The notes: generated by a model from the sequence alone, not told the origin. A stretch of DNA of 64,000 nt from Pseudeuparius sepicola (GCA_963920635.1 OY987299.1:65516692-65580691), one strand, 5' to 3'. Counted from the first letter of the stretch, positions 23,055 through 34,420 are shown. Numbers and translations are program-made.

Positions 23055-23575
23055 AATTATATTTGTATCAAAAAAAATTTTGTCGAAAAAGAATTTGGCA
23101 AAAAAAAATTCGACAAAAAAAAATTTGGCAAAAAAAATGTCAAAAAAAATTTTGAAAAAAAAAAATTTGTAAAAAAAATTTGTAAAAAAAAATTTTTGGC
23201 AAAAAAAATTTTGGTAAAAAAAAAATTTGGCAAAAATAAAAATTTGGCAAAAAAAAAATTTGGTAAAAAAATTTTTGGTAAAAAAAAATTCTGCCAAAAA
23301 AAAATTTTGGTAAAAAAAAATTTGGGGAAAAAAATTTTGACGAAAAAAAAATTTGGGGAAAAAAAAATTTTGCAAAAAAAAAATTTTGCAAAAAAAAATT
23401 TTGGTAAAAAAAAATTTTGGTAAAAAAAAATTTTGCCAAAAAAAAATTTTGCCAAAAAAAAATTTTGGCAAAAAAAAATTTTGGCAAAAAAAAATTCTGC
23501 CAAAAAAAAATTTTGGCAAAAAAAAATTGACAAAAAAAAATTTTGGCAAAAAAACTTCTACAAAAAATCACAAAA
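23055..23575. repeat. A-rich minisatellite, right arm
   Basis: Inverse counterpart of the left-arm minisatellite. It is somewhat longer than the left copy, consistent with slippage after the arms were last homogenised. The open frames across it are not genes. Confidence 0.9.
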
Positions 23576-25054
23576 ATTTTTCACCTGTCTGAATGACAGT
23601 CGGTCCTCCGCCTATTAAGATATGGCTTTTACTTCCTTTATATAAGTTTTCGTTTCCAAGATATCAAGCGGTTTATAAATGGGACAGCTGGTATATTTAC
23701 ATTTTTTTCTTTCTTTTGCTCATGTAATCCTTGGGAATTTTTTTACGAAAGGTTTCCAAATATCTAGCTGTTTAAAAATAGGACAGCTGGTATATACTTA
23801 CTTGCATCTTGGAGCACTCGAACTGATACGTGGAATCACGCACCCTTCTTATAGGCCATTATTTGTCGACTAAGGTTTTTTTTTGTCTGGTCAGCAGAGC
23901 CGCGTTTGCCTACCAAGGTTTTTTCCTAACCTTATATATTTTTTGAATCCACCGGTATAAAATATCGTCATTATTTCCTTCTGTGGGGAACTAAAAAATA
24001 TTTACTTTCAAATAAGGTTGAGGAAACCGGTATTTAAAAAAGTAATAACCCCTAAAATTTTTCCAAACGAGATGAACTGAAACAGCTAGGGTGTATAAAA
24101 TGGGACAGCTGCGCAATTACCTTTTTCGGTCTTGTGTATATTTTACTGGAATAAATAATTATTTCCAATTTTTTTTGGTACAACCTCTACATCGTATTTT
24201 TTTTACTGAAATTTTTTCATCATTTTTTTCCAAGTGAAACTGACGTTATTTTTACCTTTACATATATTTTTCCCGGTATACAAAACTTATTCGAAAATTC
24301 TACCTACATTTTCACGTCTTGGATTTTTTTACAGATTTTGTTCAAACAAAATTTCCTATGTTATCTGGGCCCTTCCGATTAACTATTATAATAATGTTTT
24401 TATCAGTCACTCGAAAAAATTCTATCTGCACTTGTATATAAAACATTCGTCTGAGTCTTGTCTTGTACATTTTACCGTCAAAAAATGAAAATTTCCCAAA
24501 ATGTTATCGGGATTATAGGATCAGGACCTTTTTAAAATTACATTTTTTGAATAAAAAATTTTCAAAATTTTTCGAATTTTCATAGGTATCAAAAGTGCGG
24601 AAATGCGCATGCGCGAAACGCGTGCAAGGGGGAAGGGTGGATTTTGTTCGGGCAACTACATGCCAGTCGGACGGAGGCCTTCGGCCTCCGTTCCTCCTGG
24701 CAATTTTATTAGACTTTTTTTTTCATTATTAGCCATTACTTGACATAACCTACAATTTTCCAAATTTATGTGTATAAGTTAAGAATCGCCCTGTATACAC
24801 ATAACAGTGGAATAGAGTGATATTATTGCTTAGAGTGAGAGTTTTATTATAATATGATGCTTCAGGTGTTTTCCCTTCAACACAAAGATTCTTATAAAAA
24901 AACACAACAAAAGATTTTTAAACGTTTATTTAAAATTAATTGTGTAAGTCAATATGTTTTATCTTCATTTTAATTTCATATAACATAAGTTAATATTTCA
25001 ATGCTTCTAAATTCTTCAAATATTGTTGCAGTTTTCTTCTGTACTCCAGCTTCG

Positions 25055-25363
25055 TCATGGTTCTACAATAAATTCGATATTTGTAGATCGGCCGACGGGT
25101 CCAAGACTCTTCATGTAATACCTCCTTCCGTTACCGATGTCCCTATTAATTTCTTCGATCCGTTGGGGCGTAAACTCGGCCGTGTATCGTTGCGGCAGCA
25201 CCGTCTTAAATTCTTCGAACTCGACGTAGACCTTCTCTCCGTATTGCGTGTTCACTTTGTCCACGCCCGTGATTTGAAAATTTTCACCCACCTCCATATT
25301 TTGAACGCTTTCGAATTTCTTGAAGATCAAATTCTTGTTCAGGTGATTCAGGAACGACTGCAT
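25055..25363 (-). CDS. 102-aa conserved hypothetical protein, right arm copy
   Basis: Second intact copy in the inverted arm. It differs from the left copy at residues 14 (V/F), 24 (D/E), 26 (D/G) and 33 (S/G); residues 34-102 are identical, with one silent change (GAT/GAC) seen there. The four replacement changes are clustered. Upstream are TATATATCC and TATATAC boxes in the same places as in the left arm, and downstream AATAAA reads on the minus strand at 24930..24925. The longer plus-strand frame across this region is the antisense shadow. Confidence 0.7.
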   Translation of the reverse strand: MQSFLNHLNKNLIFKKFESVQNMEVGENFQITGVDKVNTQYGEKVYVEFEEFKTVLPQRYTAEFTPQRIEEINRDIGNGRRYYMKSLGPVGRSTNIEFIVEP

Positions 25364-25384
25364 TTTGAACTCGGCAAATTAGAC

Positions 25385-25442
25385 TGTATAAAACTGCAAG
25401 TGTATATAAGGGGAAACTGCTCTTGCGCTCGGATATATAGAC
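25385..25442 (-). promoter_or_regulatory. probable promoter of right 102-codon gene
   Basis: On the minus strand, GGTCTATATATCC is followed by TTATATACACTTGC and the ATG of the 102-codon gene at 25363. Same layout as the left arm. Confidence 0.45.
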
Positions 25443-25499
25443 CTCTCCCCACCAAGCCGTTGGAGTGGGGGTTGCCCCGTCGTTGGAGTGGGGGCTGAC

Positions 25500-25685
25500 C
25501 CCCACCGTTGGAGTGGGGGGGGGGTCAACTGGGGGTCACACCTATCAGGATCTAGGGGTCAACTGGGGTCATCCGGTGACGTCACGTGACCTCGGGCATG
25601 ACGTAGCCACTTTGCTCCCGTGACCTCGGGCCGTAGGGGACTCTCAGGATCAAGGGGTCAACTGAGGTCAAAGTGGTCCCGTACT
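25500..25685. promoter_or_regulatory. TGACC/AGGTCA motif cluster in right arm tip
   Basis: Inverse copy of the left tip block, with the same CACGTG/TGACGTCA overlap and repeated GGTCAACTG units. The CGTTGGAGTGGGGG unit is expanded next to it. Confidence 0.45.
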
Positions 25686-25702
25686 CTCTTTGTATTACTA
25701 CT

Positions 25703-25708
25703 TAAAAC
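25703..25708. repeat. right 6-bp target-site duplication TAAAAC
   Basis: Direct repeat of 9871..9876, immediately after the terminal ATTACTACT of the element. Confidence 0.85.
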
Positions 25709-25987
25709 CCATTGAGCTACCCCGCCCCTCCGCCTCTGCACAATGAGAATAAATTGTTTTACACGAAATTGTTGCATTTCAGCGACTAAAAGACTGCACC
25801 AAGTTTCATTTAAATTGCATAACTTCTGTAGAAGAAACTGTACCTTTATCACCCTGTAACTCTCTTATGGATTTTCTGACCCATGTTTATAGGAAATATT
25901 TTGTTCAAAATGACATTTTCTACCTGTCATATTATGTTGGCACCATAATTTAAAAACTGTATATAGTTCTGTTTTTTTTTTTGCCGA

Positions 25988-26647
25988 AATGTCAAAGAAT
26001 ACTAGAAGCATGACCGAAATGAAAAACCTCATCAATGACCTATAAAGTAACAAAGAGTTCAGTGATGGGGTTTTGGATCTAGTAAAACGTCACATCTCCA
26101 AGACTATAACTGATAAATTGCATGTGTTAGAAACAGCACTGCTTGAATCACAAGAAAGTATTAGATCCCCGAAGGAAGAAAACTTAGCACTAAAAGACAC
26201 TTCAGAACAGTTAAATATGGAGAATAAAACACTGAAAACCAAATGCCCAGTTGAGAATTCACAGGAAAGGAATAATGTAATATATAATAAAAACCGCCCA
26301 ACAAACAATAATACCGAGACAGAAATCTTGGACAATGCTAATGTGTCAGCAAAGGCAAGAAATGATAGTGCACAAGCTGTGACACCTAATATGGAAAATA
26401 TTGCCAGAGATAATGGTTTTCAGTTACCTAAAGAAGAATGAAAAAGAGACCCAAGCTGAGGATAGACACAGCTAAGGAAGATGGTATGGGTGGACTGTTA
26501 CTTGGAGCAGCCAATCTGAAAACTGCATGGTTCTACGTTGGAGAAATAAAAAAACTCAAATGCGAACGTGGAGCATGTACAAGATGTAACAGATTTTTTA
26601 TGTTGAAACTCCTTACCAAGTTTGAATTAATTACTATCATCCTCTGA
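25988..26647 (+). pseudogene. LINE ORF1-like remnant
   Basis: A frame starts with MSKNTRSMTEMKNL at 25988, hits a stop at 26043, then stays open to 26441. It continues in another frame with KTAWFYVGEIKKLKC and a Cys cluster (CERGACTRC). The N-terminal part is a predicted coiled coil (ETALLESQESI, LNMENKTLKTK). A coiled coil followed by a basic region ending near a YVG-type segment resembles ORF1 proteins of CR1/Jockey-group non-LTR retrotransposons. Whether it belongs with the endonuclease/RT remnant at 29.4 kb is uncertain because 2.8 kb of unrelated DNA lies between. Confidence 0.5.
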
Positions 26648-26794
26648 ATAAATGGGGATTTACTCGTGCGTCGTGGGGACCTAATGGATTTTGAAGATTA
26701 GATGGTAGAAAGAAAAAAGGTTATATGATATATACCCATCCACCGGTGGGGGGAGCGTCTACAGGCTTTCACAAATGTAAAAAAAAAATAGTCA

Positions 26795-27190
26795 AATGGA
26801 GATACTCGAGCGCGTCAGATATTGATAGTGTATATGCCCCACCTGTCTCCGATGACGTAGGTATGTTAATCTGCCAGTTTGCTTGGTGGGGGCGGCCGTA
26901 CGAAAGGGTTAAAACTGGGAAGAAAAAAAAATTTACTCGAGCGCGTCAGATATTCAGAAGGGATGTTAAGTGAACCCGAAAGAAGCTCCCATTCAATAGA
27001 CTGACGATTCGGATGTGACGCCAGCTCGTGGCGGCTTTTTGAAAATGCAAAAAAAATCGCCATTTTGAAATACTCGAGCGCATCAGATTTTCATATAGAC
27101 GGTTCAGCTTGATGTCCTGGTCGTGCTGATCCATAATCTGACGATTATTTGGAGGGATTTTCTTAATTTGACGGTTTGAAAATTTTTTTT
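26795..27190. repeat. three tandem-like units with ACTCGAGCGCGTCAGAT
   Basis: The motif ACTCGAGCGCGTCAGAT(A)TT occurs at 26803, 26935 and, with one change, 27072, each preceded by a run of A and ATTT/ATTTTGA. Spacing is 132-137 bp, but the sequence between units diverges strongly. Later CTGACGATTATTTGG and TTGACGGTTTG may be decayed relatives. Confidence 0.6.
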
Positions 27191-27304
27191 TCATGATTTC
27201 TTTTAATGACTATTTGTGTTTTTTTTTAAAAATATGTAGTCTGTTAAAAATTAAAGAATTTTTGTCCATAAACATATGCTCTTGATAATTTATTTTGTAT
27301 ATAC

Positions 27305-27620
27305 TACAGGGTGTTGAACATGGACTTTTCAAATATTGTATTACTTATATTTCTTAAACTAAACAAAATTTGACAAAACGTCTCAAATAACACTTATAGA
27401 TAAAAAGCAGGTCTATACAAATATCAAATAAAAAATGTACATTCGTTACAAAAAAAATTTGAAGGGCACCTCGAAGCAGAGCTTCGTTTGTCGAATATTC
27501 TCTATTTTATGTTAATTTAGTCTTCGTTTGGTCCCATTTAAGACCCCGGAAGCAGATATATTTTTTCTCTTTTCGTTTGCCCACAATAGGCCAGGGACAT
27601 CAAGTTTGAACAACCCTGTA
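27305..27620. mobile_element. small ACAGGGTG-ended MITE
   Basis: TACAGGGTGTTGAACATGGA at 27305 and the inverse of TACAGGGTTGTTCAAACTTG ending at 27620 form imperfect 20-bp terminal repeats. Both ends abut TA. It belongs to the same end type as the larger fold-back elements further on. Confidence 0.5.
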
Positions 27621-29420
27621 CATATAATACCACGAGTGCTGTGATCAGCTGTGATGGCGTGATGGCTGGCGTGTGGGGACGGTGCGAGAGAAAGAGTGAA
27701 AGTGAGAGAGAGGTGCGGAGTGGAGAATACATGCTTCACTGCAGCTAGCTGCACGCGCTAAATTTTATCGACGATTTTTGTCACTTTGGATTGTGGAAAT
27801 CGGCAATTATATTTTTCCCGTTATCCTTGAATTATTTTCTTCAAAATAAAAAAATATTCGACCGCGTTCGAGAAAGTCGAGGTAATGTTTTTTTTTGCAA
27901 GTTTGTGACCGTTCCGCCTCCTTATGTCACGCTCAAGGGCATTCGAGGGCGACGCGTGTAGTGGAGCACGCATTGCAGGTGAGTTTTTCAAGAAAGTTAT
28001 CTTGAAGTTGCTCACTCATTGCATGAATATTTCTTGGAATATTTCTACGTTTTCACAGCACCTTTACCCCAAAAAATAGACCTGTGTAGTTCAAGTTAGT
28101 TGATTGTGTTTAGTATTTTGGTAGTGTAATTCACATGAGTCCATGCACATAATAAGTCTATACCAGACGGAGGATCTCTGTTTTTTGTAATATCTTTATC
28201 ATTCTCAAATAATTTTGATTTAGATTAATCTTGTAATTTTTTATAACATAAAAATAAAGGGAAAAGATCAAAGAGAGCAGCTTACTTTTATAGCTGATTT
28301 TTGCCAATTATAGTTATAATCTCGTCATTATTAACTTTGGAGTCCACTTAGTTTATATTTCAAGCTTTTTACTTATTGTTAATTTATTTTCGGCTCGCAA
28401 CTAGTCAAATCAAAGTTGTGATTAATTGAATATAAAGGGGGGTATATTTGTGAATATACTTAAGGGTTAATAATATCTATGGGATATAATTTAACTTATA
28501 TTTTTGGATTTATATAACTTTTTATAAATATTATGTCATAATTATTGCTATCTCAATTTCTTTTGTATTTAAGCAGTTACAATGTCCCTGACTGTATACA
28601 TAGAAGGTTTTAGCACCGCCTAATTCGCTTGAATTTTTTCATGCACTATCTTCACATGCAAACACCAGTTGATTGACATGTCCGAAAATATTCCAACAAT
28701 CTGCAGACCACCAGCTAATACCAGGGCAGCTGACTTGGCCAAACTTGAGATTCTGTGCTAGCAACATCAATGCTACTACCGCAGCTGTTAAATGGTTAAG
28801 CTTGGTCGCAGTTCTAGAATCAACTTGGAACTTCATCGGAAACTTAAATGAACTCAGTCGAAGACTACACGTCACATCTGAAGAAGACGAATACTTATGT
28901 AAGGTGTTTCCTTTTTGAAACGTTCCAAGTATAAGATCAAAACATGTAGAACATCGCATATTTGTTTCCTTGAGACCTTGACAAGTTTCGTGTCAGTGTT
29001 AAGCACTTCGGACACTATTTACCTTCTCGTAGCCATTTAAATTTCAACTTTAACTTCATCATTTATCCTAACAACTTTTGGTATAACCTAAGGTTTTTTT
29101 TGTATTTAATTTCACAATCTAGCATTGTTGACAAATTTCAGTCACTCATTTTTTAAAAACAATTCTCACTGTGTTTAATAAACAATGTTCAGCCGGGCCG
29201 TAGTTGTCATTATAAAGATTAGCTTAAATGAAAAGAGCAAGCTGCATTTATAGTCGAAAAACTACAGTCATTACGCGGCTTTCAAGATTGGGGCCCCTTT
29301 TAGATTTCTTGAGCTCTTGAATGATGAAAACTTCTGACCTGCTGGGGTGTGCATCAGGAGATTTAATTTATGGAACCGAAGAGGCAATTTTGTTAGAAGA
29401 CCAGCGGAAATACATTTTTT
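27621..29420. other. no gene recognised
   Basis: Mixed AT-rich DNA. A splice-donor-like GCAG/GTGAGT lies near 27977. The opposing frames around 28.65-28.95 kb have no family features. Probably old repeats within the importin-5 intron. Confidence 0.4.
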
Positions 29421-30730
29421 TGATATATTATATCAGAATGTTAGGGGCTAAAAACCAAACAGAATGATATTTGTGAGACAATAATTAACAACAGTTGAGA
29501 TGCAGTATGTGTCACAGAAACGTGGCACAATGAGTCTTTTTCTGATGAAGAAATCTGTGACGAGAGATATCAAGTTTTCAGATGCGATAAAGACTACTAT
29601 AATGTGACTGTCAATCGTGGCGGCTGAGTCATGTATTGTATAAAGAGGAAATATAGGCCAGTGTGTATTGCTCGATGTCGGACAGATGCTTTGAAGTTTT
29701 AGTTTGATGTGTTTATATATCATGCAATTCAAGTCTATCTGTATATGGAAAAAATTGTAGTTGACCAGATTTCTACACCGAAAAAGATCGCGATATACAA
29801 CAACAAAACATATATGTTATACAACAACAAAACAACAATGATTTTTTTAGTTCTGTGTTTCTTGATGATTCAAATGATTGTGATGGGCTACTGTGATAAG
29901 TTAATGGAACAAAAATTAAGACCAAAATTTTTCTTTAAATTGGCAACAACTGATGAAATAAAAAATATCTGAAACAAAACCAAATGCTATAGGGTCGGAT
30001 ATTATTTCGTTGGCAATGATTAATTATTGTTGTACACTGATTTTATCATACTTGATGCATATTGTAAATATATTCATGGAAAATAACTATTTCCCTATTT
30101 CCTGGAAGACATCAATAATAAAACCACTAGCTAAGATTAATTCTCCAAAGAACTGCAGTGATCTACGACCAGTAAATCTTTTACCAGTTGTATCTAAATT
30201 GCTTGAGAAGATCATGTATAAACAAACTTTTGGATTTTTGCATTTCACACCAAGTTATTCCTGACCATCAGTGAGGTTTCAGAAAAGGCTATTCCACTGC
30301 CTTTGCCTTATGTAGTGTTCTGGATTCTGTCGTGGCGGATATTGATAATTTCTATGTTACCGCTGTTGGATTTTTCCAAGGTGTTTGATACCATCAGTCA
30401 CAGGGTGTTGTGTGCCAAACTGGGACGCTATAGGTTTTTCGAAAATTCAGTTAATTTCGTGAGGTCTTATTTGACAGGCAGGTTTCAAAAGGTTACAGTT
30501 GGAGTCGAAACATCAACTCCACTGGCTGTCAAATCTGGAGTTCACAGGGATCCATTTTGGGACCACTGCTTTTCTCAATATATATTGCTGACCTGCTTTC
30601 GGGCATAAAAACTTGTATGTATGAAGCTTACGCTGATGACAATTGACTTTAAACTTCCTTCTTATTATCCGAGTATAAAGAAGCAGAGGCGCAATGAACG
30701 AGTTACAGTCAATTTTTTTCATTTAAAAAT
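29421..30730 (+). pseudogene. CR1/Jockey-type LINE ORF2 remnant: endonuclease and RT
   Basis: Plus-strand frames, broken by many stops and shifts, show in order: an endonuclease start (ILYQNVRG near 29427), an ETW motif (TETWHNES near 29515) typical of AP endonucleases, and reverse transcriptase segments: FPISWKTSIIKPLAK, DLRPVNLLPVVSKLLEK, GFRKGYST, a DFSKVFDTISH palm strand, GSILGPLLFS and the catalytic YADD at about 30633. The order is exactly that of LINE ORF2. The copy is dead. It is interrupted about 90 bp after YADD by a 1.37 kb stretch; its continuation resumes at 32105. Confidence 0.8.
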
Positions 30731-32104
30731 TCTTTTGCATATAAATACTAATTAACGTTCTGGACTCGGGACTGAGGTCTGGCTAGTGCCGCTAGCGGGG
30801 TGTGGGGGTGGGGTAGTGGCATGAGCCAAAATAAAGTTCTATGCAGTGTTGCCGATCACAGGAATTTTTCCCTAGATATGGAGCTTTTTAATGCCTAATA
30901 TGTAAACGGAAACAAATCTGGAGACAAATCGATTTCGGCAAGTTGACGCTATTTTCATCACTAATCTTACTCGTACTTACGTAACGTCATTCTGGTGACT
31001 AAAATTATTAAGTAGGTATTATTTTATACCTAATAAAATATACAGTGATTAAGGCATAATTGCATTTAGTAGAAAGTAAAATATTTAAAGTTGCTTCAAT
31101 ATTAAAGTATAATATGATTTATTACTGCTTTCTCTTTGAATCACTTTTTTTATTACCTAGTAAAGTCATATCAGCAAATATGAAAATCTGTAATTAATTA
31201 GTTTAATATATAAAAAATAGAAAATCAATAGTCATCTGACAAGAAAATGTGGTAAAATATGTTAGCTGCGTCATTAAAAAGGCAGCGCGCGGCGCTCGCT
31301 TGAGTACTCCGCTATATTTGGAACGCCCGGCTAACAGATTTAGCCACAGTTTTGCACCAGCTGACAGTTATTTCTATGATTTCCATATCGAAATTTATTA
31401 TATAAATCATTTTCAGCTTTGCTGAAATCATCGGATTTTTTAAACTTTCTTGCATGTTCACATGCGCAGCTGACAAGTTTTTCCCCTCACCGCAGGCAGC
31501 TGACACTTTTTTTTCATGGAAACATCATTAAAAAGTAATCCTCAAATTTCCAGCTTTGCTAAAATGACCCAAAAAATAGTATATTATACACCTAGGTTGA
31601 GAAGTGAGCCATTATTTACCGAGCACTTTTATACCCTGAGGTGCGTAGCGCCGAAGGATATAATATGCGAGGTAAATAATGGCCTTCTCAACCGAAGTGA
31701 ATATAGAATTTTTTTTACTACTAACATTGAAATATTGCCATATTTTAGCCATTTCTCGCTTTTTTCAAATACTTCAAAATATCAAGTAGCCTGGGAGTTC
31801 AGTTGTCAAGCTGATAAAATGACACTAATTTTTAAATGTCACATAGAACATTTTTCATTATTTACCTAGGTATTTTTTATTATCATTATTTACCTAGGTA
31901 GAGAAATATTACTTCTCATTAGAGGAATGAGGTAAATAATGGTGATTTCTCAGGTTAGTAAAAAAAATTTTTTTACTACTTTCGCAGTCCCTTAGTGCCC
32001 TTTTGCCACGGGGGTGCGCCAGCTGACACGTGATTCTTTAATAAGCTTTGAAACATCAACCTGAGGTGAAAAGATGGACTTTGGTGAAATGACCTGGTCA
32101 AATT
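30731..32104. mobile_element. 1.37 kb insertion splitting the LINE
   Basis: It separates the YADD-containing part of the RT from the thumb region. It contains repeated pieces of GAGGTAAATAATGG / CCATTATTTACC in both orientations (31606, 31674, 31857, 31892, 31929), and CAGCTGACA repeats near 31360, 31470 and 31498. No coding region and no clear terminal repeats were found, so the class is unknown. Confidence 0.45.
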
Positions 32105-32600
32105 TGACGCCAGCCCCTGACTAATAATTTAAATCTAAATCTAAATGCCAGCAAATCTGTTGTCATCTTTCTTGGTGGTAAAAAAGTTCTTGAAATTGAG
32201 GGAAATATCAATAGTGGTCTGAAATTTTCCGAGCATGTAGGCGCTCTAGTGAAAAAATCATTTGGTACTCTAAAATTGCTGTACGCAAATAAAAACATAC
32301 TTTCTATAAAACTAAGGTCAAGTTTGATCATATTTCTTATTATGGGTGGTTCAAACTTTCTACAGGGTAATGACTATGCAAGAAATAGAAATTAAAAATA
32401 AATCATCTCTATATTCGGCCATCCCACTCTGAATCTGTCAGGATTCACTTTCATTTTCTATCCAAGGTTTCATGAATTTGGTAACCGTAAGAGTTCTCAT
32501 TGGACCTTCATGATGACCAACCATTATTACTTTAATGATCCTTCATTTTTGAAACTTCATTCTTTTTTCTTATTCTCAATCCTGGCCCAAATTGTTTACG
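32105..32600 (+). pseudogene. LINE RT C-terminal continuation
   Basis: The plus strand encodes NLNLNASKSVVIFLGG and then LKFSEHVGALVKKSFGTLKLL and NILSIKLRSSL, the thumb and connection sequence that follows YADD in CR1-like reverse transcriptases. Beyond 32345 the frame degenerates. This piece fits directly after the fragment ending near 30730. The next element begins at 32628. Confidence 0.7.
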
Positions 32601-32627
32601 CTTAATGGCCACTTAGTGGCTATGTTT

Positions 32628-33738
32628 ATACAGGGTGGTTCAAACTTCATCAGCAATACTGCTAGAAAATTTCAAAAAAGGAGATTTATTCCTATAAACA
32701 TGTATCGAAACCCTAACGGTTTTCGATATACAGGGCGTCAAAATACATTTTTTTAAATTTTCTTTTATTTTTCCTTAAGGAAAACAGCTGAGGCAAACAT
32801 ATTTGGTACAGTTTAGACATTCATTAAATACTATAAATTAAAAATAATTCAGCCTATGTTGGAGAGACGGGGGTCAACCATAATATTTTTTAATAAAAAT
32901 ATTGTTCACCACTGGAAAACTAATCTTTTTGCTTTCACTAAATTTTCCAATAAATTCTAAGAAAAAAACTATTGACTTTTTTTCGAAAAATGTACCGTTT
33001 TTGAAAAATTCATTTCTGTGCGAATTATTTTTTTAGCTGAAGAAAATCAAAGTAGGTCTAGGCTCTCGAAATTTTGCACACCTACTGAGTTTTTAATTCC
33101 GGACAACTTTTCTTAATAACATTTGGTCCTAAAACATACAAAAAGGTTTCCAGATTCGAAAAAGCATGTGTCCTGGGAATTTAAAAAAAACCTAATTTTT
33201 TGCACCAGCTATAGGTAGGTCTTACGGCAAAATGTTAAGGAAAATTGTTCGGAATTAAAAACTTTGTAAGTGCGCAAAGTTTTGAAAGCTTAGACCTACT
33301 TTCATTTTCTTCTGCTAAAAAAATTAAAACGCACAAAAGTGAATTTTTCAAAAATGGTACATTTAAAAAAGTCAAGAATAGTTTTTCTTATAATTGATTG
33401 GAAACTTAGTAAACGTAAAAAAATTACTGTTCCAGTGGCGTGCCATTTTTTTATTAAAAAATATGATGGTTGACCCCTGTCTCTCCGGCACTGCTGGGAG
33501 TAGATGGGCTGAATTATTTTTAATTTATAGTATTTAATGAGTATCTAAATTATACCAAATATGTTTGCCTTAACTGTCTTCCTTTAGGAAAAATAAAAGA
33601 AAACTCAAAGAAAAATTGAACTTTGTATATCGAAAACCGCTAGGATTTCGATACATGTTTATATAAAAAAACTAATTTTCTTGAAATTTTCTAGCAGATT
33701 TTAAAGTATTGCTGATAAAGTTTGGACCACCCAGTATA
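32628..33738. mobile_element. fold-back element, ACAGGGTG ends (1.1 kb)
   Basis: TATACAGGGTGGTTCAAACTT at the left is matched by the inverse of AAGTTTGGACCACCCAGTATA at the right. Inversion continues through most of the length, including TTTTCGATATACA/TGTATATCGAAAA and GGGGTCAACCAT/ATGGTTGACCCC, so it is almost one long palindrome centred near 33.2 kb. The TA at both outer edges suggests a TA target. No coding frame. Confidence 0.8.
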
Positions 33739-34014
33739 GTTTTGGTTTATTATTCCATTTTTAACTATAGGTTTTCTTATTTTTAAAAGTTGACATTTGC
33801 ATTCTTCTCTTATAATAATATCATCCTCAATGATCAATCCAAGAAACTTAATTATCATCTTCAAAAATTGACATTTCATCTTTATTTCCAAACCATAATC
33901 TCTTGCAATTTCCAACACCAGATTGAGACATCTACCCCTTCCTTTTCATTCTTACTTAAAATTACTATGTCATCCATGCAATATATTACTGTTGTATGGG
34001 TGTCCGGTAAGTAT

Positions 34015-34420
34015 GGGGGTAAACTCACGGTAGCAGGTAGGGGACGTCAGAATATTTCGATTGAGCTTAACAACTATGGGTCAAATTTCAATAGGTTCTG
34101 AGATATAGGGCTATGTAACATTTGAAAGAGATAGGTGAAAATTTGTGTTTCAAATGTTGGAGTTACCAGGACACATTTTGCCAATTTCAATGCAAATGAT
34201 TGATTTTATCATTATGAAACAAGAGTACACTTTTGCTGCCAAATGAAAAGTTGCACTAAAATGATGGATCTGCAAGACCAAAAAGATAACCTCAAAAAAG
34301 TTATGAGTAAAAGCAAGATGCAAAAACAGCACAAGTGGCGCGCTCCGTGAGATACATAGAAATTGATAACTTCAGCTTATTTTCATTTCCCGAAAACACA
34401 GCAGAGCCAAATTTCAGCTC
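34015..34420 (+). repeat. partial copy of the 42.8-44.3 kb fold-back family
   Basis: Shares CATTTTGCCAATTTCAATGC, GATTTTATCATTATGAAAC, GACCAAAAAGATAACCTCAA and AGTGGCGCGCTCCGTGAGAT with that element. It sits inside the Gypsy RT remnant between the finger motifs and the catalytic box. Confidence 0.75.

Larger units (their letters stand above)
9877..25702. mobile_element. Polinton/Maverick-like giant inverted-repeat element, non-autonomous
   Basis: The 15,826-bp element begins AGTAGTATTACAAAGAGAGT and ends with its near-perfect inverse. It is flanked by TAAAAC on both sides. Left arm 9877..15639 and right arm 20541..25702 are inverted copies that differ by few substitutions and one roughly 670-bp indel; the unique core is 15640..20540. 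Six-bp duplications, 5'-AG termini and 15-20 kb size are Polinton/Maverick hallmarks, but typical Polinton TIRs are a few hundred bp, not 5 kb. I see no polymerase B, integrase, cysteine protease, FtsK-like ATPase or capsid frame. It may be a deletion derivative in which inverted ends and cargo remain, or a distinct large fold-back type. The arms' similarity implies recent insertion or ongoing gene conversion. Confidence 0.75.
20541..25702 (-). repeat. right giant terminal inverted repeat
   Basis: This is the inverse copy of the left arm, starting with GCATAAGG at 20541. Near the tip (about 25450..25520) it has three CGTTGGAGTGGGGG-type units where the left arm has about one, so this GC-rich unit varies in copy number between arms. 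Confidence 0.9.

Noticed and set aside
23043..23618. Frames up to 168 codons, same composition
   Set aside because: Inverse copy of the same minisatellite.
25001..25498. 165-codon plus-strand frame
   Set aside because: Antisense shadow of the 102-codon minus-strand gene.
9877..25702. Foldback (9-bp duplication) or piggyBac/Kolobok (TTAA) element
   Set aside because: The duplication is 6 bp (TAAAAC) and the termini are AGTAGT, which fits neither.
26803..27090. CRISPR-like array
   Set aside because: Only three units, spacers over 100 bp, eukaryotic context.
28639..28959. 106-codon minus-strand and 81-codon plus-strand frames
   Set aside because: Opposite frames over the same DNA, no recognisable domain, no splice or promoter support.
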